From: Bryobacterales bacterium
Lineage (GTDB): Bacteria > Acidobacteriota > Terriglobia > Bryobacterales > Bryobacteraceae
Length of the DNA: 50,696 bases
Direction of reading: 5' to 3'
Assembly: GCA_003170295.1 (NCBI GenBank)
Contig: PNAJ01000106.1
Span: forward strand, 1 to 50,696
A program made the position numbers and the translations under genes. Positions 34,493 to 43,904 of this stretch are shown here, in pieces. The notes beneath the pieces are model-generated. The model ran no database searches and was not told where the DNA came from. It was given only the letters and a program-made list of their open reading frames with translations. Each line of letters begins with the position of its first letter. Position 1 is the first letter of the stretch.

Positions 34493-35730
34493 GCGACGCC
34501 AAGTTCGCGGAATGGAGCGTTTCTAGTAGCGCGGTTACGATCGAGTACTCGCTCATCGTGATCGAGGAGATCCGGCACGCGGTCGCGGAGGGGTTTCAAA
34601 GGCTTTCGCGAGGCGGTATCGAAGTGGGCGGTATCCTGTACGGCGCCCGCGATGGCCGCACGGTGCGCATTCTCGCGATGCGGCCGATTGCGTGCGAGCA
34701 TGCGCGCGGTCCGGCGTTCCTGTTGTCCGATAAAGATCGGATGATGCTGAATGAGCAACTCACCGCGGATGCGCAGGATCCTCACTTAGAGGGACTGATT
34801 TCCGTGGGGTGGTTCCTTTCGCACACCCGCAGTGAAATTACTCTCAGCGATTCGGATCTTGAACTGTACTCGATTTTCTTTCCCGCGCCGTGGCAAGTCA
34901 CGCTGGTGGTTCGGCCGGGTCGTGGCGGAAGCATGCGCTCCGGATTTTTCGTGCGCGAGGTCGATGGCTCGGTCCAGAGCGAGCACAGTTACCTGGAATT
35001 CGATTTTCCCGACCGGTTGGCGGGAGTGCTGGACCGCGCGCCTCGAAGCGAGCGGGTTCCGGGGGAGCGCCGACTGAATGCCGTGCCAAGGCCCGAGGCG
35101 TTTCAAAGCTCGGCGGGTGCGGTTGCGGCGGCTCGCCGCGAAATGCAACCGCAGCCGGAGATCGCTCCGCCGACTTTCGGCCAGCCACGATTTGTTCCGT
35201 CGCCGCCGCCCCGAAAAGAGTGGCCGTGGTTGGTGGGTTGGGCGGTGCTGGTGATTGTCGCGGTGGTGTTCGGGTTGCGCACCTGGATGTTCCAGCCGGT
35301 AGCGGAGCCGATTTCACTTGGGGTGATTGAGCACGGCGGGCAGTTGCGCATCGAATGGAACCATTCCGCTAGACCGGTAACCGCGGCGGTGCGCGGCACT
35401 CTGGTGATCAACGATGGCAGCGACACGCAAACGTTCCCCCTTTCCCCGCGCGAGTTGACACTCGGCAACTTTAACTATGAGCGGAAGACCGGCGATATCG
35501 AGGTGAGAATGTCGGTGGAGGATTCCGGCGGCACCAAGGTGCAGGAAGCGTCGCGATTCGTGGGCCAGGCTCCGGTAAAGATCGATCAGAACGAATTAAG
35601 CGAGCTGAAGAAAAAGCGCGCGGAACTGGAAGCCGAGGTGGCCCGGCTGACCCGGGAAAAAAACCGGCAGGACGAAAAAATCCGCCAGTTGCAGAGAACG
35701 TTGCAGATCATGCAGGCGCGGAACAAGTAG
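34489..35730 (+). CDS. JAMM/MPN-like domain protein with membrane helix and coiled coil
   Basis: A 413-residue protein. Residues 20-155 form a JAMM/MPN-type domain: Glu45 in GIEVGGILYG, then WFLSHTRSEITLSDSDLEL where His112, Ser120 and Asp123 fit the HxHx-SxxD metal motif. The first histidine of the motif is replaced by Leu110, which would weaken or abolish zinc binding. A Pro-rich linker leads to one membrane helix (WPWLVGWAVLVIVAVVFGL, about 251-269), then an Ig-like segment and a C-terminal coiled coil (ELKKKRAELEAEVARLTREK). GGGAG precedes the ATG. Function unknown; a membrane-anchored scaffold or pseudo-protease is inferred. Confidence 0.7.
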   Translation: MSDAKFAEWSVSSSAVTIEYSLIVIEEIRHAVAEGFQRLSRGGIEVGGILYGARDGRTVRILAMRPIACEHARGPAFLLSDKDRMMLNEQLTADAQDPHLEGLISVGWFLSHTRSEITLSDSDLELYSIFFPAPWQVTLVVRPGRGGSMRSGFFVREVDGSVQSEHSYLEFDFPDRLAGVLDRAPRSERVPGERRLNAVPRPEAFQSSAGAVAAARREMQPQPEIAPPTFGQPRFVPSPPPRKEWPWLVGWAVLVIVAVVFGLRTWMFQPVAEPISLGVIEHGGQLRIEWNHSARPVTAAVRGTLVINDGSDTQTFPLSPRELTLGNFNYERKTGDIEVRMSVEDSGGTKVQEASRFVGQAPVKIDQNELSELKKKRAELEAEVARLTREKNRQDEKIRQLQRTLQIMQARNK

Positions 35731-35859
35731 CGCGAATCATTAATTATCCGCCATCGTGGCATTTCGTAACGACATTCATTTCCATTCGGGGTTCCTTGAA
35801 TTGTGAGCTAAAGTCGACCGTCATCCGGCCGATAGAACGATGACAAGGGAGAATCCTGA

Positions 35860-36668
35860 ATGAGGTCCTCAAGTGCAATTCGTATGACGGTCCTTGCGTT
35901 GGCCGTGAGTTTAATGCCGTCCGTGTCCCGTGCGGGCGTTTTCATTTCGGCTACGATCGCGCCGCCGGTACTGCCTGTCTATACGCAGCCGATTTGTCCC
36001 GGAGACGGCTTCTTGTGGACACCAGGTTATTGGGCGTATGGCGATGCGGGTTATTTCTGGGTGCCCGGAGTGTGGATGCGGCCGCCTCGCATTGGAGTAC
36101 TTTGGACGCCCGGGTACTGGGGTTGGGGCGGAGGAGTTTATGCCTCTATGGCGGCGTGAACTACGGGTTTGGCTTCGGAGGCGTCGGATTCGTGGGAGGG
36201 CGCTGGGACGGCGGCCACTTCGCTTACAACTCGGCCGTGGCGAACGTCGGAGTCGGGTTCCATTCGTATCACGAAACTGTAGTCGTGAATAACGTCCATA
36301 CCAGCTTCCATGGCGGATCCGGTGGATTGAGGGCGCAACCGAACGCTGGGGAACGATCGGCGATGCACGAGTCGCACGTTCCGCCGACCGCGGCGCAAAA
36401 TTCTCATCACGAAGCAGCGAGTCACGACCGGTCTCAGTTGGCGTCGGTGAATCACGGAAGACCGGCCAATACGGCCATGAGTCGTCCGCACGTGAATGGG
36501 GCGGGGAATGCGAATCATGGTGGGAACGGCAACGCGCCCGGCGCAGCGAATAAGCCGGCTGCTGTCAATCGACCGGCTGCAGCGAATAAGCCGGCGGGGG
36601 GTGGCAACAACAAAGCTGCTCCGAGGCCTGCTGCTCAAGGGCATCCTGGCAAAGAGGGAAGGAAATAG
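35860..36668 (+). pseudogene. YXWGXW-repeat exported protein, disrupted
   Basis: The first part starts MRSSSAIRMTVLALAVSL, a signal peptide, after an AGGGAGA ribosome binding site, and runs through WTPGYWAYGDAGYFWVPGVW and WTPGYWGWGGG, the YXWGXW repeats. At about 36140 the frame breaks into ASMAA and stop. The rest continues in another frame as YGGVNYGFGFGGVGFVGGRW and a long His/Asn/Ala/Pro-rich tail ending GHPGKEGRK at 36668. The expected segment between GGGVYA and YGGVNYG appears shortened, so a small deletion rather than one base may be involved. Such proteins are found at outer surfaces; their role is unknown. Confidence 0.75.
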
Positions 36669-36683
36669 ATTACCGCGAGGTCG

Positions 36684-36715
36684 GAGAGCGACTTGCCTTC
36701 GGGTGGGTCGCTCTT
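36684..36715. terminator. Strong hairpin with TTCG tetraloop
   Basis: GAGCGACTTGCC-TTCG-GGTGGGTCGCTC forms a 12-pair stem (three of them GU when transcribed rightward) extended by one A-U pair, followed by TTCGTGTTT. It lies between the end of the YXWGXW gene and the converging gene at 36721, as expected for a terminator. Confidence 0.7.
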
Positions 36716-36720
36716 CGTGT

Positions 36721-37590
36721 TTATGGGTTCGGAAATGGGGCAACCATTTTGTTGCGTTCTTCGGACTCGTTGCTGTCGACGCCTTCGCCGCGTTTGTAAA
36801 AGGGCTTGCTAATGCGAGGGGGTATTGCCGGCTTGCCGCCCTCGAACATTGTGGTCTTCGTGAAGCAAAATAGTGCGCCACCGTGCTTGATGGTTTTGGG
36901 AACGTCAAGCACCTGCGTATACATTTCGTCGGTCTCCTGCGAGATCCGCGAGACTGTGGAGAGGATTTCTTCAAATCTGGAATGGCCGAGGTCAAAGATT
37001 TGAAGACTGCTGCCCGACGTTCCGGCTCCTCCGAAATCCGGCTCCACAACCAACTCATCGACTCCGTCGCCAGTGAGATCGAGCGATCTGACTGACATCA
37101 GCATTTCGTGGTGGTGAGCATTCAGAGAGTAGCGTTCCTGGACTTTCCACTGCCCGCCTATATCTTCCAGACGTGCTAAGAATCCAACGGACCAGCAAGG
37201 CCCCGCCGGATTGGCACCCTCAAAATTGTATTGGAGGACGGCAAAGAGACCAGAGCTGTTTGGCCAGCGGAACATTTGGAACCGGAGCAGTCGGACGTCC
37301 ACAAACTTACCGGCGGTCCTGCGATCTTCTGAGGCGCATCCCTCAGCTTCGTTCGTCGCCTTGCCCACCACGCGATAGACGCTCTCCTTCGCGAACGCGT
37401 CCGGGCCGTCCAGTTCGTAGGGCCCCGGTTTCTTCGGCGACGGGTCGCCGATTCGCTTCCCTGGCACGAGCGAAATCCGCATCCCCGGAAAAATGGCGCG
37501 CAGCGCTGTCATGCGCAGATCTTCGTCGGTGATCGGAGCCGTGTTTGCCAACGCCATCGTCGCGATGAGAAAAAGTGCGTACTCGCTCAT
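36721..37590 (-). CDS. Hypothetical exported protein with VCBS/FG-GAP-like segment
   Basis: A 289-residue protein with a probable signal peptide (YALFLIATMALANTA). The only recognisable motif is SLDLTGDGVDELVVEPDFGG, the calcium-binding DxDGDGxxD-like loop found in FG-GAP/VCBS repeats, here as DLTGDGVDEL. The rest is unrecognised. Its ATG overlaps the stop of the aldo/keto reductase by four bases, so it is the second gene of a two-gene operon read leftward. Confidence 0.6.
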   Translation of the reverse strand: MSEYALFLIATMALANTAPITDEDLRMTALRAIFPGMRISLVPGKRIGDPSPKKPGPYELDGPDAFAKESVYRVVGKATNEAEGCASEDRRTAGKFVDVRLLRFQMFRWPNSSGLFAVLQYNFEGANPAGPCWSVGFLARLEDIGGQWKVQERYSLNAHHHEMLMSVRSLDLTGDGVDELVVEPDFGGAGTSGSSLQIFDLGHSRFEEILSTVSRISQETDEMYTQVLDVPKTIKHGGALFCFTKTTMFEGGKPAIPPRISKPFYKRGEGVDSNESEERNKMVAPFPNP

Positions 37591-38543
37591 CTGTTATATT
37601 TCGGCGTCACGCCACGCAGGCGTTCCCACACTTTGTCGAGCGCGGTGAGTGTTTCCGCGTCGAGCGGACCTTCTTCAGCGGCTTTAAGATTTTGATCGAG
37701 CTGTTCGATTTTCGATGCGCCGAGGATCACGCACTCGATGCTGGTGTGATGGAGCAGCCAGCATAATGCCAGGCTCACCATTGAGCGTCCGCACTTTTGC
37801 GCAATGTTGCGAACCGCTTCGATGGCGCTGAAATCGTCTTCATGCCAGTAGCGGTCGAGATACATTTTATTCTTGTCGAAGCGCGAGCCCCGGATCGGTT
37901 CAGCCGCGGTGTGTTTGCCGGTCAGCAATCCGCCCGCGAGCGGGTTGTATACGACGTTGGCGATCCCGAATTCTTTCGACATCGGCAGAAATTCCTGTTC
38001 GATGCCGCGTGCGAGCAAGTTATACATCGGCTGCGAAACGAGCACGGGCTTTTTAGCGATCGCTTGCATCTGCGCGACCTGCCAGGCCGCGTAGTTCGAT
38101 TGCGCGACATGACGGACCTTGCCTTCCTCGACCAATTCGTCCATCGCGGCGAGCGACTCCTCGATGCGTGTCGAGTAGTCGGGCAGGTGCATGAAGTAGA
38201 GATCGAGATAATCGGTGTCGAGGCGCTGCAAGCTTTCGTCGATTCCGCGCCGAATCGCGGGACGCGAGAGACCCTTCTGATCCGGCGAATCGCCGACTTT
38301 ATTCGATACCTTGCTCGCGAGAATCACACGCTGACGGCGCCCTTTGAGAGCGCGGCCGAGGAAGGTTTCCGAAGTACCGCCGGTGTACACGTTGGCGGTA
38401 TCGAAAAAATTGATGCCCGCATCCAGGCAGCGTTCGACCATCTGGACGGAAGTCGGTTCGTCGGTCTGGCCGCCGAATGTCATGGTGCCGAAGCAGAGGT
38501 GTGAAACTTTAAGGCCGGTTGTTGAAAGAGGGATTTGATCCAC
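37587..38543 (-). CDS. Aldo/keto reductase
   Basis: A 318-residue NADPH-dependent oxidoreductase with the (beta/alpha)8 family blocks: LCFGTMTFGG, the catalytic acid and tyrosine in INFFDTANVYTGGTSE (Asp and Tyr), Lys in VILASKVS, and His in LDLYFMHLPD. The C-terminal NADPH-binding part includes VILGASKIEQLDQNL. It is of the YajO/Tas-like group. The substrate is unknown. The start is a GTG. Its coupling with the exported protein at 36721 is by a four-base overlap. Confidence 0.9.
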   Translation of the reverse strand: MDQIPLSTTGLKVSHLCFGTMTFGGQTDEPTSVQMVERCLDAGINFFDTANVYTGGTSETFLGRALKGRRQRVILASKVSNKVGDSPDQKGLSRPAIRRGIDESLQRLDTDYLDLYFMHLPDYSTRIEESLAAMDELVEEGKVRHVAQSNYAAWQVAQMQAIAKKPVLVSQPMYNLLARGIEQEFLPMSKEFGIANVVYNPLAGGLLTGKHTAAEPIRGSRFDKNKMYLDRYWHEDDFSAIEAVRNIAQKCGRSMVSLALCWLLHHTSIECVILGASKIEQLDQNLKAAEEGPLDAETLTALDKVWERLRGVTPKYNR

Positions 38544-38585
38544 GTAAACAGAATATCGAATGCTGGACGTTGTACGATAGCGGCA

Positions 38586-38792
38586 ATGAGCGTTGTGACT
38601 GTGTCGCCTAAATTTCAGGTCGTCATTCCAAGAGCGATTCGGAAATCATTGGGAATCCGCGCCGGGGGAAAAGTGTGCGTAATCGAATAGGACGGCAGGA
38701 TCGCTCTGATACCTGTCAGGCCCATGCTAAAGATGCGCGGAGCGTTTGAGGGTATGGATACGACGGTTGATAGGGAAGGGGATCGGGTATGA
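38586..38792 (+). pseudogene. AbrB-type antitoxin gene (vapB) with in-frame stop
   Basis: The frame starts MSVVTVSPKFQVVIPRAIRK and SLGIRAGGKVCVIE, a typical AbrB-type antitoxin, then meets TAG at 38688-38690 where relatives have an aromatic residue before DGRI. The frame continues in register as DGRIALIPVRPMLKM and TTVDREGDRV to a TGA at 38790, exactly the end expected for a VapB. A single base change would account for the stop. The next frame starts in ATGA overlap. Confidence 0.8.
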
Positions 38793-38863
38793 GCGCAGTC
38801 GATTCCGACGCGGACTTCGAGAACATCGTTTACGTCCGGTTCAATCGCGAAGAGCGTCCTTGA
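38789..38863 (+). pseudogene. vapC remnant with internal deletion
   Basis: The 24-residue frame MSAVDSDADFENIVYVRFNR and on begins with the conserved VapC start MSAVDS and passes straight into a sequence like the C-terminal DADFEGI...VRYF of PIN toxins. About 100 central residues, including most active-site acids, are missing. The start overlaps the vapB end (ATGA). Together with the nonsense codon in vapB this is a decayed toxin-antitoxin pair. Confidence 0.7.
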
Positions 38864-39333
38864 TCGCTGCCCGAGTGAATCCCCGGGCTTACGCCACGGG
38901 GTTATAACCCCGCGCGTCAGTGCGGGGATTAGGCGGGAGAGGACACACTACGGCTGTACGAAATATCGCGAGCGGCCGGTGAGTTAAACCGGCCGCTAGT
39001 GGATTGGACTGTCTCTCACGGAGCCTGGCACCCTTGTGGATACGGTGCTCCCTGCTTCGATGCACAGCCCTCTGAAGTCCCGGGGTACGATCTCCCCGAA
39101 CTTTATGGGATCGATCCCAAGATCCTTCCGTCGACCCCGTCCATATAGTCGGAGGCGCGAGCCGTCTGACGGGCTCCGGAAGCTCAGGACCACCGCAATG
39201 CGACATTTCCAGGCCTGGAAAAAACTGTCAAAGAAGCCTCGGTGGGAGACTCCTTCTGACTTGAGAATACGCCGGGAGACGCAAAAGACATTTCACGTAG
39301 AGTCGCAAAGCTCACTAAGGAAAGGAAATATAT
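38864..39333. other. Non-coding region with palindromes
   Basis: This 470-base stretch has no convincing gene. It contains the palindrome GGGGTTATAACCCC (38898-38911), which overlaps a second stem CCCCGC/GCGGGG (38908-38927), and a perfect 10-bp hairpin AGCGGCCGGT-GAGTTAA-ACCGGCCGCT (38971-38997). Short minus-strand frames here resemble no family. Confidence 0.5.
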
Positions 39334-40305
39334 TTAGTGTTGGGCTGCGCGCGGCTTTCTCAGCGCCTTGTTTTTCTCGCCTTGCGGCATCAACAACTGC
39401 TCCACTTGCGCTTCGGGAAGCAGCAGGCTGATATGCGCGGTGCTGCCGTTGACGCTGAACTGCGCAGAAGTGGCAATCGACGCCACGTTCGCGGGAGCGT
39501 TCGCGTTTCCGGCGATCATGCTGACGAAGAACTTCAGCACGTCGACCAGCGCCTGTGCGTTTTGCGGAGAAGCCGTCACTGCGTCGGCCGAAAGAGTGAC
39601 CGCGGTAGTGCCGAACTGCGCGCCTCCCGAGGCCGCCGTGACGGATTGAATCAGTCCGCTTTGCGATACGGGGCCGAGATTGCCGCTCTGCCTGGTGCTC
39701 ATGAAATCGGAAAGGGGCGTAGCGGTGGCGAACCACGCGCTGTTCGACGCACTGACCTGTATCGCGGTCTGGGCCAGCGCTCCGGAGTATTTCGCGCCTG
39801 CGATTTTGCGGTCGATGGCGCCTTGGACCGAGGCCGTATCGCCCAGGGCGGCGGTGGCGCCGTCGAGAAACGCCAGCGAAACGGATTCGGTGGATTGGCC
39901 GGGCGGCGGTCCGATCAGATTAAAGCCGTGATAATTCGTAATCACGCCGCCTTGTGCCGTCGCGGAGCCGATGATCATGGCGGGGTTGAAGACGCCTCGC
40001 CCCAGGATCAATCCGGAATGGGCCGTAGAAGACCCGGTCGATGGGGTGGCCGCGACCATTTCGTGCAGGTCCTTGCGCGGATCGAATCCGGTTGCGGACA
40101 TGAACTTCAGAAATTCACTGTCGTTGAACTGCATCTGGGACAAGACGTATTGTCCGAAAGGCGATGTCACGCTCTGGTCGACGTTCATGCCGGAGACGAC
40201 GGTCGCGTCCGGCATCACGAGGTTCAGCAAGGCAGGGCTGACGCCCGCCGCCGCAGTGGCCGCCGCTAATGATAACGAGAAGACGATCGAGTATAGTTTG
40301 TTCAT
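39334..40305 (-). CDS. Hypothetical exported protein
   Basis: A 323-residue protein with a clear signal peptide (MNKLYSIVFSLSLAAATAAA). I chose the ATG at 40305 because GAGG lies 6 bases upstream; an ATG at 40323 is also in frame. The sequence is Ala/Ser/Gly-rich with phrases such as SPALLNLVMPDATVVSGMNV and SGLILGRGVF and a basic tail (GEKNKALRKPRAAQH). It lacks catalytic motifs. Similar long secreted proteins scoring quantities like 'NVASIATSAQFSVNG' occur in acidobacteria, but no named domain is recognised. Confidence 0.6.
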   Translation of the reverse strand: MNKLYSIVFSLSLAAATAAAGVSPALLNLVMPDATVVSGMNVDQSVTSPFGQYVLSQMQFNDSEFLKFMSATGFDPRKDLHEMVAATPSTGSSTAHSGLILGRGVFNPAMIIGSATAQGGVITNYHGFNLIGPPPGQSTESVSLAFLDGATAALGDTASVQGAIDRKIAGAKYSGALAQTAIQVSASNSAWFATATPLSDFMSTRQSGNLGPVSQSGLIQSVTAASGGAQFGTTAVTLSADAVTASPQNAQALVDVLKFFVSMIAGNANAPANVASIATSAQFSVNGSTAHISLLLPEAQVEQLLMPQGEKNKALRKPRAAQH

Positions 40306-40368
40306 CTGGAACCTCAACTCCATTCTACGAGTAATGACGGCCGAGGTTCCCGATTATTACATCGATTT

Positions 40369-41795
40369 TCAGGCGGCGCTTCCCGCCATGGTGCGCAATT
40401 CGTCGACAATTGCGGACAGCGACTGCGCCTGGGCCGACATTTGCTCGCTGGCGGAGGCGCTTTCCTCGGCCGCGGCGGCGGTTCCCTGCGTCACTTTGTC
40501 CATCTCCATGAGGGAACGGGCGATTTCTTCGATTCCCTTGGCCTGTTCCTGGCTGCCGATGTTTACTTCGTCGACCAGGACTTTGACCTTCGACGCGGCT
40601 TCGGTAATCGAACCGACCACGTCGGCTACCTTCCGAAGCTGGGTGCTGCCTTCGTTCGAGGTTGCAATCGATTCCTCGATCAGCGCGGCCGTGTCCTTGG
40701 CGGCCTGCGCGGAGCGCTGCGCCAGATTGCGCACTTCGTCGGCAACCACCGCGAATCCCGCGCCGGCTTGGCCCGCGCGCGCCGCTTCTACCGCGGCATT
40801 CAGCGCGAGAATATTGGTCTGAAATGCAATCTCATCGATCACTTTGATGATCTTGGAGATTTTGTCGCTCGATGCGTTGATTTGTTTCATCGAGGTAATC
40901 ATCAGGGCGAGCGTGCTGTTTCCCTCGGCGACGCGATGGTCGACCGTGGTCATCAATTGCGCGACTTGCCCGGTGTTGGCGGCGTTCTGGCGAGTCATCG
41001 ATGTAATTTGCTCAGCGGAGGCGGAGGTCTCTTCAAGAGAAGCCGCCTGCTCCGACGCGCCTTGGGCGAGTGTCTGGCTGGAGGCAGCAACCTGGCTTGA
41101 CCCAGCCGCAATTTGAGTCGTGCCATCGGAAAGACTCGCCGCAATCGCTCTAATTTGACCCGTGATCTTGCGGACGACTACCGCGATCAACCCGATGACG
41201 GAGAGTCCCATGGTCACAAAGACCACGGACATCCATCGCGCGGAGAGTATCTTTCGGCTCCGGCGGCATTGGTGGCCCGCAGTTGTGCCTCCTGGAGAGC
41301 TACATATTCATAGGAGGCAGTCTCGAGGTGGGTGCCGATAGGGCTGCCCGAATCCCGATACAAGGTCAATCCCGGCACGACTTTGCCGGCTGCGATCAGG
41401 CTTGCGGTTTGCTCGAAGTACTCGGAGTATTTGTCGAGATCAGCGTCGATCGAAGCCATCAACTCCTTTCCCTTGCGCGTGGTCAAAAGGGGCTGAATGG
41501 CCGCAATCTTGGCCTTCGCCTCGTGGAAACGTTCCCGAAACTCGTCCCGATTCGACTTGGAGCGCTTGCGGTCATGTGCCAGTGCGTACATCAGCATTCC
41601 ACGCTGTTTTTCACGCATACCGACCGCAGCGGCGGCGAGTTGGCCGCTGAGCATTGTTCTAACGCCAAGCGTCCCAGTGGCGAAGTTCAGTTCGGTGCCC
41701 AAGCTTTGAGCTGAATACCACCCCCCAGTGGCGAGGCCAAGCACTACTGCTAACATTCCGGCGATGCAGATCGTCAATTGTTTTCCAACAGTCAT
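40369..41795 (-). pseudogene. Methyl-accepting chemotaxis protein, frameshifted
   Basis: The upstream frame (41795 to about 41250) encodes a first membrane helix (LTICIAGMLAVVLGLATGG) and a four-helix-bundle sensor region ending AGAERYSP. The downstream frame begins at the second membrane helix ([18 protein letters not shown]) and contains a complete signalling domain, including the hairpin tip [20 protein letters not shown] and [14 protein letters not shown]. The two join if one A is added to the A-run at 41252-41254 (GAAAGATACTC read leftward). One base missing in a homopolymer could be an assembly error. Otherwise the receptor is broken. The 86-base gap to mntH holds divergent promoters. 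Confidence 0.82.
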
Positions 41796-41880
41796 TGCTC
41801 AGCGTTCTCCCAATACTCGTATCGGCCAGCAATCGAGTGGCATGAAGGGGCGGGTATGAAGTAAACTACTGTTAACTGAT

Positions 41881-43746
41881 TTGCTGAAACCACAGCTATC
41901 TCCGTCTGGCTCGCTCCCCGAAGTCCACGGCACCGTTCGAACCGAGCGGTCCTCCGTGTTGCGCCGCATGCTGGCGTTTGGCGGTCCTGCGTATCTGGTC
42001 AGCGTGGGATACATGGACCCCGGCAACTGGGCCACCGACCTGGAAGGCGGGGCGCGATTTGGGTACGGCCTCTTGTGGGTGCTGGTGCTATCGAACCTGA
42101 TGGCGATCCTGCTGCAAACGCTGTCGGCGCGGCTGGGAATTGTCGCGGGGCGGGATCTGGCGCAAGCCTGTCGCGAATCGTATCCCAAAGCGGTGTGCAA
42201 CGCCCTGTGGGTGCTGTGCGAGATCGCGATTGCGGCGTGCGATCTGGCGGAGGTACTGGGCGCGGCGATCGGGCTGCACTTGCTGTTCGGGATTCCGCTG
42301 GTGATTGGCGTGTCGCTGACCGCGCTCGATACGGTTCTGGTGTTATGGTTCTCGCGCTACGGGATCCGTCTGATCGAGGCGCTGATTCTGGCGCTGATCG
42401 CGGTGATGACGGGATGTTTCGGCGTGGAGTTGTGGTTCGCCAAGCCAGTGCTTCACGAAATGATGTCCGGACTCGTGCCGCGTCTCAATGGCCAGAGCCT
42501 GTATATCGCCATCGGGATTCTGGGGGCGACGGTGATGCCTCACAATCTTTATTTGCATTCGGCGCTCGTGCAGACCAGGCGCATCGGCCGCACGGTCGCC
42601 GACAAGCGCGAAGCGTGCCGCTACAATCTGGCCGACTCGGTGATCGCGCTCAACGGAGCTTTAATCGTGAACGCCGCGATCCTGGTGATGGCAGCGGCGG
42701 TCTTTTTCAAGCACGGCGTCATTGTCACCGAGATCGAGCAGGCGCACGAGCTGCTGACGCCTCTGCTGGGAACCGCGCTCGCCAGCGGTCTGTTCGCGAT
42801 CGCGTTGCTGGCCAGCGGCCAATCGTCCACTTTGACGGGAACCTTTGCCGGCCAGATTGTGATGGAAGGGTTTCTGAATCTGCGCCTCCGGCCGTGGCTG
42901 CGGCGGATGATCACACGCTTTCTGGCCATCATTCCCGCCGTGATCACCGTGTATTTTTGGGGTCCGCAGGGTACTCTGCAACTGATTATCCTGAGCCAGG
43001 TGATCCTCAGTATGCAGCTCCCGTTCGCGGTGATTCCTCTGATCCGGTTCACCAGCGACCGCGCGCGCATGGGCGAGTTCGCGAGTCACGCATGGGTAAA
43101 GGCGCTCGCCTGGACTGTGGCGTTTGTGATTCTCGCGTTGAACTTCTGGTACGCGGCGAGCGTCCTGATTCCGTGGATGGCCGCGGCGGCGTGGCACGCA
43201 TTGCTGGTCGGTCCGGTGGTGCTCGCGATCCTCGCGTTGCTGGGCTGGATTACATTCGGTGGAGGAAGAGTGAGCGCACGCGATAGCAAGCGCGAAGGAA
43301 TCAAGGTCGCCGCGGATTTGCCCGCGCCCGTGTATCGAAGAATCCTGGTGCCGCTCGATCATTCCTCGCGCGATCGCGCGGCTATCGCGCATTCGGCGGC
43401 GATGGCAAAGGCGCATGGATCGGTCCTGCATTTACTGCACGTGGAAGAAGGCGCGACCAGCGCTCTGTTCGGGTCGCTGGCCTCCGACGCGGAGATTCAG
43501 GCGGGCGAGGAATACTTCCGCGGCATTGTCGAAGCGCTCGAAGCCGAAGGAATTCAAATTGAGCTGACGGTGGTGCACGGGCGCAATCCGAAAGATGAGA
43601 TTGTGCGCGTGGCACGCGAGATTCATCCCGACCTGATCGTGATGGGCGCGCACGGCCATCGCGGCGTGAAGGATCTGATCTTCGGCAACACTATCAACGG
43701 CGTCCGTCATGAGGTCCACGTGCCGGTGCTGGTGGTGGGGGAATAG
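41881..43746 (+). CDS. mntH: Nramp-family metal transporter fused to a UspA domain
   Basis: A 621-residue protein. Residues 30-460 are an Nramp/MntH transporter with eleven or so membrane helices, the metal-binding DPGN (46-49) in helix 1 and MPHNLYLHS (219-227) in helix 6. It would import Mn(II) or Fe(II) with protons. Residues 485-621 are a universal stress protein domain ([28 protein letters not shown] with the ATP-binding GxxG-x9-G pattern, and VPVLVV). The start is a TTG at 41881, as no ATG lies nearby upstream; an ATG at residue 30 is possible. Nramp-Usp fusions are known in a few phyla; the Usp part may regulate transport. Confidence 0.85.
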   Translation: MLKPQLSPSGSLPEVHGTVRTERSSVLRRMLAFGGPAYLVSVGYMDPGNWATDLEGGARFGYGLLWVLVLSNLMAILLQTLSARLGIVAGRDLAQACRESYPKAVCNALWVLCEIAIAACDLAEVLGAAIGLHLLFGIPLVIGVSLTALDTVLVLWFSRYGIRLIEALILALIAVMTGCFGVELWFAKPVLHEMMSGLVPRLNGQSLYIAIGILGATVMPHNLYLHSALVQTRRIGRTVADKREACRYNLADSVIALNGALIVNAAILVMAAAVFFKHGVIVTEIEQAHELLTPLLGTALASGLFAIALLASGQSSTLTGTFAGQIVMEGFLNLRLRPWLRRMITRFLAIIPAVITVYFWGPQGTLQLIILSQVILSMQLPFAVIPLIRFTSDRARMGEFASHAWVKALAWTVAFVILALNFWYAASVLIPWMAAAAWHALLVGPVVLAILALLGWITFGGGRVSARDSKREGIKVAADLPAPVYRRILVPLDHSSRDRAAIAHSAAMAKAHGSVLHLLHVEEGATSALFGSLASDAEIQAGEEYFRGIVEALEAEGIQIELTVVHGRNPKDEIVRVAREIHPDLIVMGAHGHRGVKDLIFGNTINGVRHEVHVPVLVVGE

Positions 43747-43774
43747 CGACGTGGTGCAGGCTGGTCGGTCAAGA

Positions 43775-43812
43775 GCGCGATCAGGGGATCGCGCGCGGAC
43801 CAGGGGGTCCGC
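43775..43812. repeat. Two consecutive intergenic hairpins
   Basis: GCGCGATC-AGGG-GATCGCGC (43775-43794) is followed directly by GCGGACC-AGGG-GGTCCGC (43795-43812), both with AGGG loops, and then CCCAC. The ending GCCCCAC also follows the hairpins at 13194 and 13290, so this is probably a member of the same family of intergenic repeats. It lies between the converging mntH and outer-membrane channel genes. Confidence 0.65.
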
Positions 43813-43904
43813 CCCACCCGGAAACCGCCGTGGTGATTTCCTCCGCGTTGACGCGATCCGCAGACTTCCGCCGATCAGGCCGCATCCGGCCAGCTTTTGT
43901 TAGC

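Noticed and set aside
38864..39333. A decayed insertion sequence in the gap after vapBC
   Set aside because: No transposase motif could be read in any frame and no terminal inverted repeats with target duplication were found.
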